Below, piece after piece: positions 1 through 9,153 of a stretch of 64,000 bases of DNA; the stretch's first letter is position 1; each line of letters begins with the position of its first letter. This stretch comes from Gemmiger formicilis. GTDB taxonomy: Bacteria > Bacillota > Clostridia > Oscillospirales > Ruminococcaceae. The DNA lies in the NCBI RefSeq assembly GCF_024462815.1, contig NZ_JANGCG010000002.1, positions 62,001 through 126,000 of the forward strand, written 5' to 3'. A program made the translations under genes and the position numbers. The notes under the pieces are model-generated. The model saw only the letters and a program-made list of their open reading frames with translations. It did no database searches and was not told where the DNA came from.

Positions 1-1298
1 AGCGTTTTCAGCATCCGGCACAGATTCAGCCCGAAGGTCAGTAGGTTGGAGGCAATCATCACGCCCAGAAAGCCCGCCATACCGTACCGGGGCAGCAGCA
101 GCCAGATGGCCGTAATGCGCAGGGCGGAGTCCAGCAGCGAATAGCGGAAGCTCGCCAGCTGCTCCCCCAGCCCCTTCAGCACACCGTCCACCATGCTTTC
201 CAGATACATAAACGGTGCCACAAAGCCCAGCACCTGCACATACCGGCCCACATCGGCATCCTGATAGAGGTACTGCGCCAGCGGGCGGCCCAGCAGCACA
301 AAGCCCGCCCCGGCCAGCAGCGAAAACCCGCCGGTCAGGCGCAGCATCGTATAGACAAGGCGGCGGGTGGCAGCGGTGTCCCCCTTGGTGTGGGTGCGGG
401 TGATTTCCGGCATCAGCAGGCCGGACAGCGCCCCCAGCACCGAAAACGGAAAGAACAGCAACGGCAGCGCCATCCCCTTCAGCGCGCCGTACTGGGCCAC
501 GGCCTCGGCACGACTGCCGGTGTACAGCGCCAGCGTGTAGGGTATCAGACTGCTCTCTGCCGCCTGTAAGGCACTGGCCAGCAGGCGGCTGCCCTCCACC
601 GGCCAGAGGATTTCGTTCAGTTCCTTTTGGGTGTAGGGGTGCAGCGCCCCGCCGGGGCGCGGGGCAAATTCCGGCGTGCGGGCGGCAAAGGCCAGCATAA
701 TCCCGCAGGAGACCGCCTCGCTGACGGTATTGCCGAGCAGCACCGCGGCGCAGCCATACCCGGCACCCCACCCGGCCAGTGCCCGCAGCCCGGCCACGGC
801 CACCGCCATCCGCACCAGCTGTTCAATCAGCTGCGCGGTAATGTTGGGCTGCACCCGCCGCGCCGCCAGAAAGCACCCCCGCACCGCCCCCGACACCGCC
901 ATAAACGGCAGACTGGGTGCCAGAATCAGCAGCGCGGTCTCGGCACGGGCGTCATGCAGCAAAAGCCGCGCACACGGCCCGGCCAGCACGCTCTGGGCCA
1001 GCATGGCCGCCGCGCCGAAGCACAGCGCCGTAAACACAAGCCCGCGCAGCGTTTCGGCCATACCGTTGCCGCGGGCAAGGCTCTGGGCGGCCAAGCGCGC
1101 CGAGGCCACATTGACGCCCGCCGTGGCAAAGGAGACAAACACCATATACAGCGCCAGAATCAGCTGGTACAGCCCCATCCCCTCGCTGCCCAGCGCCGCC
1201 GCCAGCACCACCCGGAAGCCCATACCCAGCACACGCAGTACCAGCCCCGCCCCGGTAAGCAGCGCCGCGTTGTGCACATACGTTCTGCGTTGGCTCAT
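1..1298 (-). CDS. SpoVB/MurJ-like polysaccharide flippase (MATE/MVF superfamily), 3' end outside window
   Basis: The reading frame is open from an ATG at 1298 to the window edge, about 432 residues, so the C-terminus is missing. The protein starts MSQRRTYVHNAALLTGAG and is a chain of hydrophobic helices separated by short Arg-containing loops, including GMGLYQLILALYM and a later LMPEITRTHTKGD segment, typical of the stage V sporulation protein B and MurJ group of lipid-linked oligosaccharide flippases. A purine-rich GAAGGGGG lies just upstream of the ATG. The likely role is moving lipid-linked cell-wall or cortex precursors across the membrane. Whether it is SpoVB itself or a vegetative paralogue cannot be told. 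Mrp is divergent at 1467. Confidence 0.8.
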   Translation of the reverse strand, partial: MSQRRTYVHNAALLTGAGLVLRVLGMGFRVVLAAALGSEGMGLYQLILALYMVFVSFATAGVNVASARLAAQSLARGNGMAETLRGLVFTALCFGAAAMLAQSVLAGPCARLLLHDARAETALLILAPSLPFMAVSGAVRGCFLAARRVQPNITAQLIEQLVRMAVAVAGLRALAGWGAGYGCAAVLLGNTVSEAVSCGIMLAFAARTPEFAPRPGGALHPYTQKELNEILWPVEGSRLLASALQAAESSLIPYTLALYTGSRAEAVAQYGALKGMALPLLFFPFSVLGALSGLLMPEITRTHTKGDTAATRRLVYTMLRLTGGFSLLAGAGFVLLGRPLAQYLYQDADVGRYVQVLGFVAPFMYLESMVDGVLKGLGEQLASFRYSLLDSALRITAIWLLLPRYGMAGFLGVMIASNLLTFGLNLCRMLKT

Positions 1299-1400
1299 AC
1301 GCCGCCCCCTTCCCCTGCTGATGGATATGCCCGCCGCGCTGCCGGTATGCTGCAGGCAGGCATAATTCTGCACCAATGTACGCTTTCCTGCCCCAGTGTC

Positions 1401-1429
1401 TTGCATTATGCCGCGATTTTTGGTAAACT
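1401..1429 (+). promoter_or_regulatory. Sigma-A promoter for mrp
   Basis: TTGCAT at 1401-1406 and TAAACT at 1424-1429 are 17 bp apart and 37 bp upstream of the mrp ATG. A ribosome binding site AAAGGAG follows near 1450. Confidence 0.55.
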
Positions 1430-1466
1430 GGAAAAAGAGCGATTTTTTTAAAGGAGCATAGTTACC

Positions 1467-2291
1467 ATGAGTGAAGCCTGTACCCATGATTGCAGCAGCT
1501 GCCATTCCAACTGCGATCACCGTGCGCCGCAGCATGAGCCGCCGCACGCAAGAAGCCGTATCCAAAAGGTCATCGGCGTTGTTTCCGGCAAGGGCGGCGT
1601 TGGCAAAAGTATGACCAGCGCCATGCTGGCCGTCTCGATGCGCCGCCTTGGCTTTAAGGCCGGCGTGCTGGACGCCGACATCACCGGCCCTTCCATCCCC
1701 CGCCTGTTCGGCGTGAAGGGTCCCGCCACCGGTGACGGCGAGAGCATCAACCCGGTCACCAGCCGCACCGGCATTGAGATTATGAGCATCAACCTGCTGC
1801 TCGAGGACCCCGAGGCCCCTGTGGTCTGGCGCGGCCCCGTCATTGCGGGCGCTGTCAAGCAGTTCTGGCAGGAGGTTGTGTGGGATGTTGATTTCCTGTT
1901 TGTCGATATGCCTCCGGGAACCGGCGATGTGCCGCTGACCGTGTTCCAGACCCTGCCGGTGGACGGCATTGTCATTGTGTCCAGCCCGCAGGAGCTTGTC
2001 GGTATGATTGTCGGCAAGGCCGTGCAGATGGCCCAGATGATGCACGTGCCCATTCTGGGTCTGGTCGAGAATATGAGCTATGTCCAGTGCCCTGACTGCG
2101 GCAAGCACATCAACGTCTTTGGCGACAGCCACGTGGACGAGATTGCCGCCAAGTACCAGCTGCCTGTGCTGGCCAAGATGCCCATTGACCCCGAGCTGGC
2201 CAAGGAGGCCGACGCCGGTATGATTGAGGTCTTTGCCGGAGAGTATCTGGACAACGCCGCCCAGACTGTGGCTAAGCTGCTGAAGAAGTAA
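1467..2291 (+). CDS. Mrp/ApbC/NBP35-family iron-sulfur carrier ATPase
   Basis: A 274-residue P-loop protein that in this family binds and delivers Fe-S clusters to apo-proteins in the cytoplasm. It has a deviant Walker A, VVSGKGGVGKS, near residue 40, the MPPGTGDVPL switch near residue 150, and a C-terminal CPDCGK motif near 210 that holds a bridging cluster between two subunits. The N-terminus carries an extra cysteine-rich stretch (CTHDCSSCHSNC) like that of eukaryotic and archaeal NBP35, absent from short Mrp proteins. The ATG follows AAAGGAG. It stands alone under its own promoter, with mscL 40 bp downstream and probably co-transcribed. The many Fe-S proteins in the window (GltB, GltD, Rnf, SdaA) are plausible clients, which is inference. 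Confidence 0.9.
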   Translation: MSEACTHDCSSCHSNCDHRAPQHEPPHARSRIQKVIGVVSGKGGVGKSMTSAMLAVSMRRLGFKAGVLDADITGPSIPRLFGVKGPATGDGESINPVTSRTGIEIMSINLLLEDPEAPVVWRGPVIAGAVKQFWQEVVWDVDFLFVDMPPGTGDVPLTVFQTLPVDGIVIVSSPQELVGMIVGKAVQMAQMMHVPILGLVENMSYVQCPDCGKHINVFGDSHVDEIAAKYQLPVLAKMPIDPELAKEADAGMIEVFAGEYLDNAAQTVAKLLKK

Positions 2292-2331
2292 GGCGTACAC
2301 AGCGTCTTTATTTTTTGAGGAGGTGCTACTT

Positions 2332-2754
2332 ATGAAAAAGTTCTTTGAGGAATTCAAGGCGTTTGCCCTAAAGGGCAACATGATGGATATGGCCATCGGT
2401 GTCATCATCGGCGGCGCATTCTCCACGCTGGTCACATCCCTGACCGATAACCTCATCAGCCCCATTCTGGGCATCCTGGGCAAGGTCAACTTTGACGCCA
2501 TGATGTGGGATGTTTTCGGCGATGGCAAGCTGGTTTTCAAGTACGGTGCCTTTATCACGGCGGTCATCAACTTCCTGATTATGGCCTTTGTGCTGTTCTG
2601 CATCGTCAAGGCCATGAACAAGCTGATGGAGGTGGGCAAGCATGAAAAGCCTGCCGAGGAGGCGCCTGCCGCCCCTGCCGCCCCCACGCAGGAGGAGCTG
2701 CTGGCGGAGATTCTGGTGGAGTTGAAAAAGCAGAACGAGGAAAAGACAGCTTAA
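2332..2754 (+). CDS. mscL: Large-conductance mechanosensitive channel MscL
   Basis: A 140-residue membrane channel that opens under membrane tension and releases solutes during osmotic downshock. The N-terminal amphipathic FFEEFKAFALKGNMMDMAIG motif runs into TM1 (IGVIIGGAFSTLV), then a periplasmic loop, TM2 (FITAVINFLIMAFVLFCIV) and a charged C-terminal helix (ELLAEILVELKKQNEE). The proline/alanine-rich linker EEAPAAPAAPTQ is typical. I chose the ATG at 2332 because GAGGAGGTG ends 7 bp before it; an in-frame GTG at 2323 lies inside that ribosome binding site. Length matches the family. Confidence 0.95.
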   Translation: MKKFFEEFKAFALKGNMMDMAIGVIIGGAFSTLVTSLTDNLISPILGILGKVNFDAMMWDVFGDGKLVFKYGAFITAVINFLIMAFVLFCIVKAMNKLMEVGKHEKPAEEAPAAPAAPTQEELLAEILVELKKQNEEKTA

Positions 2755-2832
2755 TTTTATTAAGTTTTCGCCTTTCGGATTTAATTTTCAGAGCTTTTTT
2801 GCTTAATTTCCGTAAAATCTTTTGCTTCAGCA

Positions 2833-2861
2833 TTGTAAAGCGGCTGCATCTATGCTATGAT
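2833..2861 (+). promoter_or_regulatory. Sigma-A promoter of gltB leader
   Basis: TTGTAA at 2833-2838 and TATGAT at 2856-2861 are separated by exactly 17 bp. Transcription would start about 2868, giving a leader of roughly 128 nt before the gltB ATG that contains the hairpin at 2874-2922. Confidence 0.6.
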
Positions 2862-2873
2862 GCAAGCAAGAAC

Positions 2874-2922
2874 AAAGACGTTCCCACAAGGGGCCTGTGT
2901 GCCCTTAGGGAACGTCTTTTTT
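2874..2922 (+). terminator. Terminator-like hairpin in the gltB leader (candidate attenuator)
   Basis: A perfect 12-bp stem (2874-2885 with 2908-2919) is followed by TTT-G-TTT. The apical part can also pair (AAGGG with CCCTT). It sits only about 6 nt after the predicted transcription start and before gltB, so it could end most transcripts early unless antiterminated. It could instead end readthrough from mscL. No clear antiterminator or ligand-binding fold was recognised. Confidence 0.6.
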
Positions 2923-2995
2923 GTTTACCCTGTTCCGTGCAGAAAATGTGCGATACTGCGCGGAAAGGCAGGAGTGGGAAAGGAGCAAACGAGGT

Positions 2996-5900
2996 ATGGA
3001 AAATTTTACCGAGCGCAAGTCCCCCGCCGGGCTGTACAGCCCGCAGTTTGAGCATGACAACTGCGGCATCGGTGCGGTGGTGGACATCAAAGGACGCAAG
3101 AGCCACAAGACCATCGACGACGCTTTGCAGATTGTCGAGCATCTGGAGCACCGCGCCGGCAAGGATGCGGAGGGCAAGACCGGTGATGGTGTCGGCATCC
3201 TGACGCAGATCAGCGACAAATTCTTCCAGAAGGTGGCCGCTGAGCTGGGGCTGACCTTGGGCGCAGAGCGCGAATACGGCATTGGTATGTTCTTTTTCCC
3301 GCAGGATGAGCTCAAGCGCAACCAGGCCAAAAAGCTGTTTGAGATCGTCTGCAAAAAGGAGGGCTTGCCCTTCTTAGGCTGGCGCGAGGTTCCCACCTGC
3401 CCCGAGGTGCTGGGCCACAAGGCCATTGCCTGTATGCCCAGCATCTGGCAGGGCTTTGTGGGCAAACCCCAGCGCATGGCGCCCGGCATTGCCTTTGACC
3501 GCCGCCTCTACGTGGTGCGCCGCGTGTTTGAGCAGTCCAGCCCAGACACCTACGTCTGCAGCCTGTCCAGCCGCACCATCGTTTATAAAGGTATGTTCCT
3601 AGTCAAGGAGTTGCGTCTCTTCTACCCCGATTTGCAGGACGCCGACTATGAATCCGCCATCGGCATGGTGCACAGCCGTTTCTCCACCAACACGGCCCCC
3701 AGCTGGAACCGCGCCCACCCCAACCGCTTCATTTTGCACAACGGCGAAATCAACACCATCCGCGGCAACGTGGATACCATGCTGGCCCGCGAGGAGACCA
3801 TCGGCTCCAGCTATTTAAAGGACGATATGACGAAAGTTCTGCCCATCGTCAATCAGGGCGGCTCGGACTCCGCCCAGCTGGACAACACGCTGGAATTTAT
3901 GGTTATGAACGGCATGGAGCTGCCGCTGGCCGTTATGGTCACGATTCCCGAGCCGTGGGACAACAACAAGTCGATGGACCCCAAAAAGCGGGATTTCTAC
4001 CAGTATTACGCCACAATGCTAGAGCCGTGGGACGGCCCCGCCAGCATCCTGTTCAGTGACGGCGATGTGATGGGCGCGGTGCTGGATCGCAATGGTCTGC
4101 GCCCCAGCCGCTACTACATCACCAAGGACGGCCGCCTGATTCTTTCCAGTGAGGTCGGCGTGCTGGATATTCCCGCCGAGGATGTCGTCCGCAAGGACCG
4201 CCTGCGCCCCGGCAAGATGCTGCTGGTGGACACGGTCAAGGGTGAGCTGGTCGACGATGAAAAGCTCAAGGCCGACTACGCCAGCCGCCAGCCCTACGGC
4301 GAGTGGCTGGACCGCAATCTGGTGGCGCTTTCCAGCCTGAAGGTGCCCAACAAGAAAATTCCCAGCTACACAAAGCAGCAGCTTGTCCAGCTGCAGAAGG
4401 CCTTCGGCTACCGGTACGAGGATGTCTCCACGATTATCCTGCCGATGGCCAAGAACGGCGGCGAGCCCGCCGGTGCGATGGGGGCCGACACCCCGCTGGC
4501 CGTGCTGAGCCACACCCGCCCCTCCTTGAGCGAGTATTTCAAGCAGATGTTTGCGCAGGTCACGAACCCGCCGATTGACGCCCTGCGCGAGAAGATTGTC
4601 ACCTCTACCACCGTCTATGTCGGCGCACAGGGCAACTTGCTGGAGGAGGGCGCCGACAACTGCAAGGTGCTGAAGATTGACAACCCGATTCTGACCGAGA
4701 CCGATTTGCTGAAAATCAAGGCGATGGATGTGCCCGGCTTCAAGGTGGTCACGCTTTCCATCTGCTATTACAAAAACACCGATCTGGAGAAGGCCATCGA
4801 CCGCCTGTTTGTCGATGTCGACCGCGCCTACCGCGATGGTGCCAACATCCTGATTCTCTCCGACCGTGACATTGACGAGTACCACGTGGCCATCCCCAGC
4901 CTGCTGGCCGTGGGCGCAGTCAGCAAGTATCTGGTCCGCACCCGCAAGCGCACCGCTATGGCGCTGATTCTTGAAAGTGGCGAGCCGCGTCTCGTGCACG
5001 ACTTCGCCACTCTGCTGGGCTATGGCGCGGCAGCTATCAACCCGTACCTCGCACAGGAGACCATCGGGGAGCTTATCTCGGACGGTTTGCTGGATAAGGA
5101 TTACTATGCCGCCGTGCAGGACTACAACAAGGCCGTGCTGGCGGGCATTGTGAAGATTGCCTCCAAGATGGGCATTTCCACGATTCAGTCCTACGCGGGC
5201 AGCCAGATTTTTGAGGCGCTGGGCATCAGCAAGGAGGTTGTGGACAAATACTTCACGAACACCGTGTCCCGCGTGGGCGGCATCACGATTCAGGATATCC
5301 AGAAGGATCTGGAGGCCCGCCATCAGGAGGCCTTTGACCCGCTGGGTCTGGACATCAACCGGGAGCTGCCCAGCCTGGGCGCGCACAAGTTCCGCGGCGG
5401 CCCCGCAGCCGAACAGCACCTCTATAACCCGCAGACAATTCATCTGCTGCAGCAGGCCTGCTGGACCGGCAATTACGATACCTTCAAGCAGTACACCGCC
5501 GCAGCCGCCAACGAAAACGGCGATGCCATGCATCTGCGCAGCCTGCTGGACTTCAACTACCCCGCCGAGGGCGTGCCGCTGGACGAGGTCGAGAGCGTAG
5601 ACTCCATCGTGAAGCGGTTCAAGACCGCTGCCATGAGCTACGGTGCCCTGTCTGAGGAAGCTCACGAGTGCATGGCCATTGCGATGAACCGGCTGGGCGG
5701 CAAGTCCAACACTGGCGAGGGCGGCGAGGCCGAGGACCGCTTCGGCACCGAGCGCAACTCCGCCATCAAGCAGGTGGCATCCGCCCGCTTCGGCGTGACC
5801 AGCAAGTATCTGGTTTCCGCCAGCGAGATTCAGATTAAAATGGCGCAGGGTGCCAAGCCCGGCGAGGGCGGTCAGCTGCCCGGCGGCAAGGTGTATCCGT

Positions 5901-7546
5901 GGGTTGCCAAGACCCGCAACTCCACCACCGGCGTGGGCCTTATCTCTCCCCCGCCCCACCACGATATCTACTCCATCGAGGATCTGGCCCAGCTGATTTA
6001 CGACCTGAAGTGCGCCAACCGCAAGGCCGCTATCAATGTCAAGCTCGTCAGCGAGGCCGGTGTCGGCACGATTGCCGCCGGTGTGGCCAAGGCCGGCGCG
6101 GAGGTCATCCTGATTTCCGGCTTTGACGGCGGCACGGGCGCTGCGCCTCGCAACTCCATCCACAACGCAGGCCTGCCGTGGGAGCTGGGCATTGCCGAGG
6201 CACACCAGTGCCTGATTATGAACGGCCTGCGCAGCCGCGTGCGCATTGAGGCCGACAGCAAGCTGATGAGTGGCCGCGACGTGGCCATTGCCGCCCTGCT
6301 GGGTGCTGAAGAATTCGGCTTCGGCACCGGGCCACTGGTGGCAATGGGCTGCGTGATGATGCGCGTCTGCAATCTGGACACCTGCCCGATGGGTATCTGC
6401 ACCCAGAACCCTGAGCTGCGCAAGCGGTTCAAGGGCAAGCCGGAGTACATCATCAACTTTATGCGCTTTATGGCGCAGGAGCTGCGGGAGTATATGGCCC
6501 GTCTGGGCGTGCGCACCGTGGAGGAGCTGGTGGGCCGCACCGACCTGCTGAAGGTCAAGGCCGCGCCCGCAGGCTCCCGCGCCAGCGAGATGGACCTCTC
6601 CGCCCTGCTGCAGAACCCGCTGGTGGAAAACTCCAACGTGCACTTCAACCCGAAGGACGTCTACAACTTCCAGCTGGAAAAGACCCCCGATATGCGCGTG
6701 CTGATGAAGAAGTTCAAAAAGAGCTTTGATATGGCCGAGCCAAAGCCTGCCACCGTCACGCTGGATGTGGGCAACACTGACCGCGCCTTCGGCACGATTT
6801 TCGGCAGTGAAATCACCGCCAAGTTCGGCAACACCCTGCCGGAGGACACCTTCCACGTAATCTGCCACGGCTACGGCGGGCAGAGCTTCGGCGCGTTCAT
6901 CCCGCAGGGGCTGACGCTGGAGCTGGTGGGCGATGCCAATGACTATCTGGGCAAGGGCCTTTCGGGCGGCAAGCTCATCGTCTACCCGCCGAAGGAGGCC
7001 GCTTTTGACCGCAGCGAGAATATCGTCATCGGCAACGTGGCACTGTACGGTGCCACCGGCGGCAAGGCATTCATCAACGGCGTTGCGGGCGAGCGTTTCT
7101 GCGTGCGCAACTCTGGCGGCGTGGCCGTTGTGGAGGGCGTTGGCGACCACGGCTGTGAGTATATGACCGGCGGCACGGTGGTTGTACTTGGCAAGAGCGG
7201 CAAAAACTTTGCGGCCGGTATGAGCGGCGGCATTGCCTATGTTCTGGACGAGGACTGGGACTTCTACCAGCGCGTCAACAAGGATATGGTCAGTCTGGAG
7301 CCGGTGGAGCACAAGTACGATGTATCGCTGCTGAAGGACCTTATCCGTGAGCACGTGGAGCTGACCGGCTCGCCCCGCGGCAAGGAAATTCTGGATAATT
7401 TCAGCGAGTATCTGCCCAAGTTCAAGAAGGTTCTGCCTCATGACTATGACAAGATGCTGCGACTGATTGCCCAGATGGAAGAAAAGGGCGAGGACAGCGA
7501 GCAGGCGCAGATGGAAGCATTCTATGCCATGAAAAACGCAAAGTAA
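2996..7546 (+). CDS. gltB: Glutamate synthase large (alpha) subunit
   Basis: A 1516-residue enzyme making two glutamates from glutamine and 2-oxoglutarate. Domains in order: class II glutamine amidotransferase with nucleophile Cys23 (HDNCGIG) after a short propeptide, a central domain, the FMN-binding (beta/alpha)8 synthase domain around residues 850-1230 (GEGGQLPG, GFDGGTGAAPR), and the C-terminal GXGXG beta-helix (GGVAVVEGVGDHGCEYMTGG). Cys1119, 1125, 1130 and 1135 (GCVMMRVCNLDTCPMGIC) fit the 3Fe-4S site region. The ATG at 2996 follows AAAGGAG by 10 bp and gives the expected propeptide; the frame extends further upstream but into the leader hairpin. gltD follows after 15 bp, so both form an NAD(P)H-type complex. 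Confidence 0.97.
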   Translation: MENFTERKSPAGLYSPQFEHDNCGIGAVVDIKGRKSHKTIDDALQIVEHLEHRAGKDAEGKTGDGVGILTQISDKFFQKVAAELGLTLGAEREYGIGMFFFPQDELKRNQAKKLFEIVCKKEGLPFLGWREVPTCPEVLGHKAIACMPSIWQGFVGKPQRMAPGIAFDRRLYVVRRVFEQSSPDTYVCSLSSRTIVYKGMFLVKELRLFYPDLQDADYESAIGMVHSRFSTNTAPSWNRAHPNRFILHNGEINTIRGNVDTMLAREETIGSSYLKDDMTKVLPIVNQGGSDSAQLDNTLEFMVMNGMELPLAVMVTIPEPWDNNKSMDPKKRDFYQYYATMLEPWDGPASILFSDGDVMGAVLDRNGLRPSRYYITKDGRLILSSEVGVLDIPAEDVVRKDRLRPGKMLLVDTVKGELVDDEKLKADYASRQPYGEWLDRNLVALSSLKVPNKKIPSYTKQQLVQLQKAFGYRYEDVSTIILPMAKNGGEPAGAMGADTPLAVLSHTRPSLSEYFKQMFAQVTNPPIDALREKIVTSTTVYVGAQGNLLEEGADNCKVLKIDNPILTETDLLKIKAMDVPGFKVVTLSICYYKNTDLEKAIDRLFVDVDRAYRDGANILILSDRDIDEYHVAIPSLLAVGAVSKYLVRTRKRTAMALILESGEPRLVHDFATLLGYGAAAINPYLAQETIGELISDGLLDKDYYAAVQDYNKAVLAGIVKIASKMGISTIQSYAGSQIFEALGISKEVVDKYFTNTVSRVGGITIQDIQKDLEARHQEAFDPLGLDINRELPSLGAHKFRGGPAAEQHLYNPQTIHLLQQACWTGNYDTFKQYTAAAANENGDAMHLRSLLDFNYPAEGVPLDEVESVDSIVKRFKTAAMSYGALSEEAHECMAIAMNRLGGKSNTGEGGEAEDRFGTERNSAIKQVASARFGVTSKYLVSASEIQIKMAQGAKPGEGGQLPGGKVYPWVAKTRNSTTGVGLISPPPHHDIYSIEDLAQLIYDLKCANRKAAINVKLVSEAGVGTIAAGVAKAGAEVILISGFDGGTGAAPRNSIHNAGLPWELGIAEAHQCLIMNGLRSRVRIEADSKLMSGRDVAIAALLGAEEFGFGTGPLVAMGCVMMRVCNLDTCPMGICTQNPELRKRFKGKPEYIINFMRFMAQELREYMARLGVRTVEELVGRTDLLKVKAAPAGSRASEMDLSALLQNPLVENSNVHFNPKDVYNFQLEKTPDMRVLMKKFKKSFDMAEPKPATVTLDVGNTDRAFGTIFGSEITAKFGNTLPEDTFHVICHGYGGQSFGAFIPQGLTLELVGDANDYLGKGLSGGKLIVYPPKEAAFDRSENIVIGNVALYGATGGKAFINGVAGERFCVRNSGGVAVVEGVGDHGCEYMTGGTVVVLGKSGKNFAAGMSGGIAYVLDEDWDFYQRVNKDMVSLEPVEHKYDVSLLKDLIREHVELTGSPRGKEILDNFSEYLPKFKKVLPHDYDKMLRLIAQMEEKGEDSEQAQMEAFYAMKNAK

Positions 7547-7561
7547 GGGAGGCAGAGTACA

Positions 7562-9034
7562 ATGGGCAAACCGACAGGATTTATCGAGCTTGCGCGGCAG
7601 ACCAGCATGGAGCTGCCGCCCGAGGAGCGTATTCAGAATTTCAACGAGTTTCATATTCCGCTACAGACGGACGAGCAGCAGGCCCAGGGCGCACGCTGCA
7701 TGGACTGCGGCGTCCCCTTCTGCCAGAGTGGCGTCCAGCTGGGCGGTATGTTCAGCGGCTGCCCGCTGAATAACCTGATTCCGGAATGGAATGACCTAGT
7801 CTATCAGGGCAAGTGGGATTTGGCCGTGCGTCGGCTGATTGCCACCAACCGTTACCCGGAATTTACCAGCCGGGTCTGCCCCGCCCTGTGCGAGGCCGCC
7901 TGCACCTGCGGCAACGTCACCGGCGAGCCGGTGACCGTCAAGGAGAACGAGCGTGCCATCGTGGAATACGGCTACGAAAGCGGTGCCATCCACGCCGTGC
8001 CGCCGCCCGCCCGCACCGGCAAAACGGTAGCGGTTATCGGCGCGGGGCCCGCGGGGCTTTCGGTGGCCGACCTTCTGAACAAGCGCGGCCACCGCGTGAC
8101 GATCTACGAGCGTGCCGACCGCGCAGGCGGCCTGCTGATGTACGGCATCCCCAATATGAAGCTGGAAAAGTGGGTCATTGACCGCCGGGTGAAGATTCTG
8201 CAGGACGAGGGCATTGAATTTGTCTTTAACGCCGACGTCGGCAGCACGGTCAGCGCCGAGGAGCTGAAGGCCCGCTATGATGCCGTAGTGCTCTGCTGCG
8301 GTGCCAAACAGGCCCGCGACATCACCGCCCCCGGGCGCGACGCACAGGGTATCTATTTTGCCGTGGATTACCTGACCAGCGTGACCCGCAGCCTGCTGGA
8401 CTCCCACTTTGCGGACGGCAAGGCTGTCTCCGCCGCAGGCAAACGGGTGCTGGTCATCGGCGGCGGCGATACCGGCAATGACTGCGTGGGCACAGCCATC
8501 CGCCAGGGCTGCGAGAGTGTACTGCAGCTGGAAATGATGCCCTGCCCGCCCAAAACCCGCGCTCCCGGCAATGACTGGCCGGAGTGGCCCCGCGTGCTGA
8601 AAACAGACTACGGCCAGCAGGAGGCCATTGCCAGGTTCGGCAGCGACCCCCGTGTCTACCAGACTACCGTGAAGGAGTTCTACAAGAACGAGGCCGGTCA
8701 GGTCTGCGGTGCGCTGATTGCCAAGCTCAAGAGCGAGGTTGTGGACGGACGCCGCCAGATGGTCCCCACCGGCGAGGAATTTACCATGGACTGCGACCTT
8801 GTGCTGATTGCGGCAGGCTTCACTGGCTGTGAGCGCTATGTGGCGGACGCTTTCGGCGTTGAGCTGACAAAGCGCGGCACCGTGGCAGACGTAAAATACA
8901 CCACCGCCGACCCGAAGGTGTTTGCCTGCGGCGATATGCGCCGCGGCCAGAGCCTTGTGGTCTGGGCCCTGCGCGAGGGCCGCGACACCGCCGCCGTGGT
9001 GGATGAAAAGCTGATGGGCTACACGAACCTGTAA
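7562..9034 (+). CDS. gltD: Glutamate synthase small (beta) subunit
   Basis: A 490-residue flavoprotein passing electrons from NAD(P)H to GltB. The N-terminal part has the cysteine groups of two 4Fe-4S clusters (RCMDCGVPFC near residue 46 and CPALCEAACTCG near 103). An FAD-binding VIGAGPAGLSVADLL lies near 160 and an NAD(P)-binding VIGGGDTGND near 300. The C-terminal CGDMRRGQSLVVWALREG is the family FAD motif. The start follows GGGAGG with gltB ending 15 bp upstream. An intrinsic terminator closes the operon. Confidence 0.97.
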   Translation: MGKPTGFIELARQTSMELPPEERIQNFNEFHIPLQTDEQQAQGARCMDCGVPFCQSGVQLGGMFSGCPLNNLIPEWNDLVYQGKWDLAVRRLIATNRYPEFTSRVCPALCEAACTCGNVTGEPVTVKENERAIVEYGYESGAIHAVPPPARTGKTVAVIGAGPAGLSVADLLNKRGHRVTIYERADRAGGLLMYGIPNMKLEKWVIDRRVKILQDEGIEFVFNADVGSTVSAEELKARYDAVVLCCGAKQARDITAPGRDAQGIYFAVDYLTSVTRSLLDSHFADGKAVSAAGKRVLVIGGGDTGNDCVGTAIRQGCESVLQLEMMPCPPKTRAPGNDWPEWPRVLKTDYGQQEAIARFGSDPRVYQTTVKEFYKNEAGQVCGALIAKLKSEVVDGRRQMVPTGEEFTMDCDLVLIAAGFTGCERYVADAFGVELTKRGTVADVKYTTADPKVFACGDMRRGQSLVVWALREGRDTAAVVDEKLMGYTNL

Positions 9035-9050
9035 CCCCCATAAAAAACAC

Positions 9051-9096
9051 AACCCGCAGGAGTGCTGCTTTTGAACAGCCCCCTGCGGGTTTTTTC
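9051..9096 (+). terminator. gltBD terminator
   Basis: A 10-bp stem (9051-9060 with 9082-9091) is followed by a T run. It lies 17 bp past the gltD stop. Confidence 0.85.
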
Positions 9097-9118
9097 GTGA
9101 TTCAAAATATGTGACACC

Positions 9119-9143
9119 GTAGGGGCGGGCATTGTCCGCCCGC
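9119..9143. repeat. Dispersed GC-rich palindrome, gtaggggc type
   Basis: An imperfect palindrome (GGGCGG and CCGCCC around a 7-nt centre) starting GTAGGGGC, between the convergent gltD and amylase genes. It resembles the elements at 19075, 28885, 30331, 49600 and 59464. Confidence 0.6.
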
Positions 9144-9153
9144 AAATTACAGC

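Noticed and set aside
2866..2995. Glutamine riboswitch or ANTAR target in the gltB leader
   Set aside because: A strong terminator-like hairpin is present, but neither the glutamine aptamer nor the paired A1/G4 hexaloops of ANTAR targets are seen.
4019..7654. A 1211-codon open frame antisense to gltB
   Set aside because: It mirrors the GC-rich codon bias of gltB and has low-complexity His/Ala/Leu-rich composition; no start site or motif.
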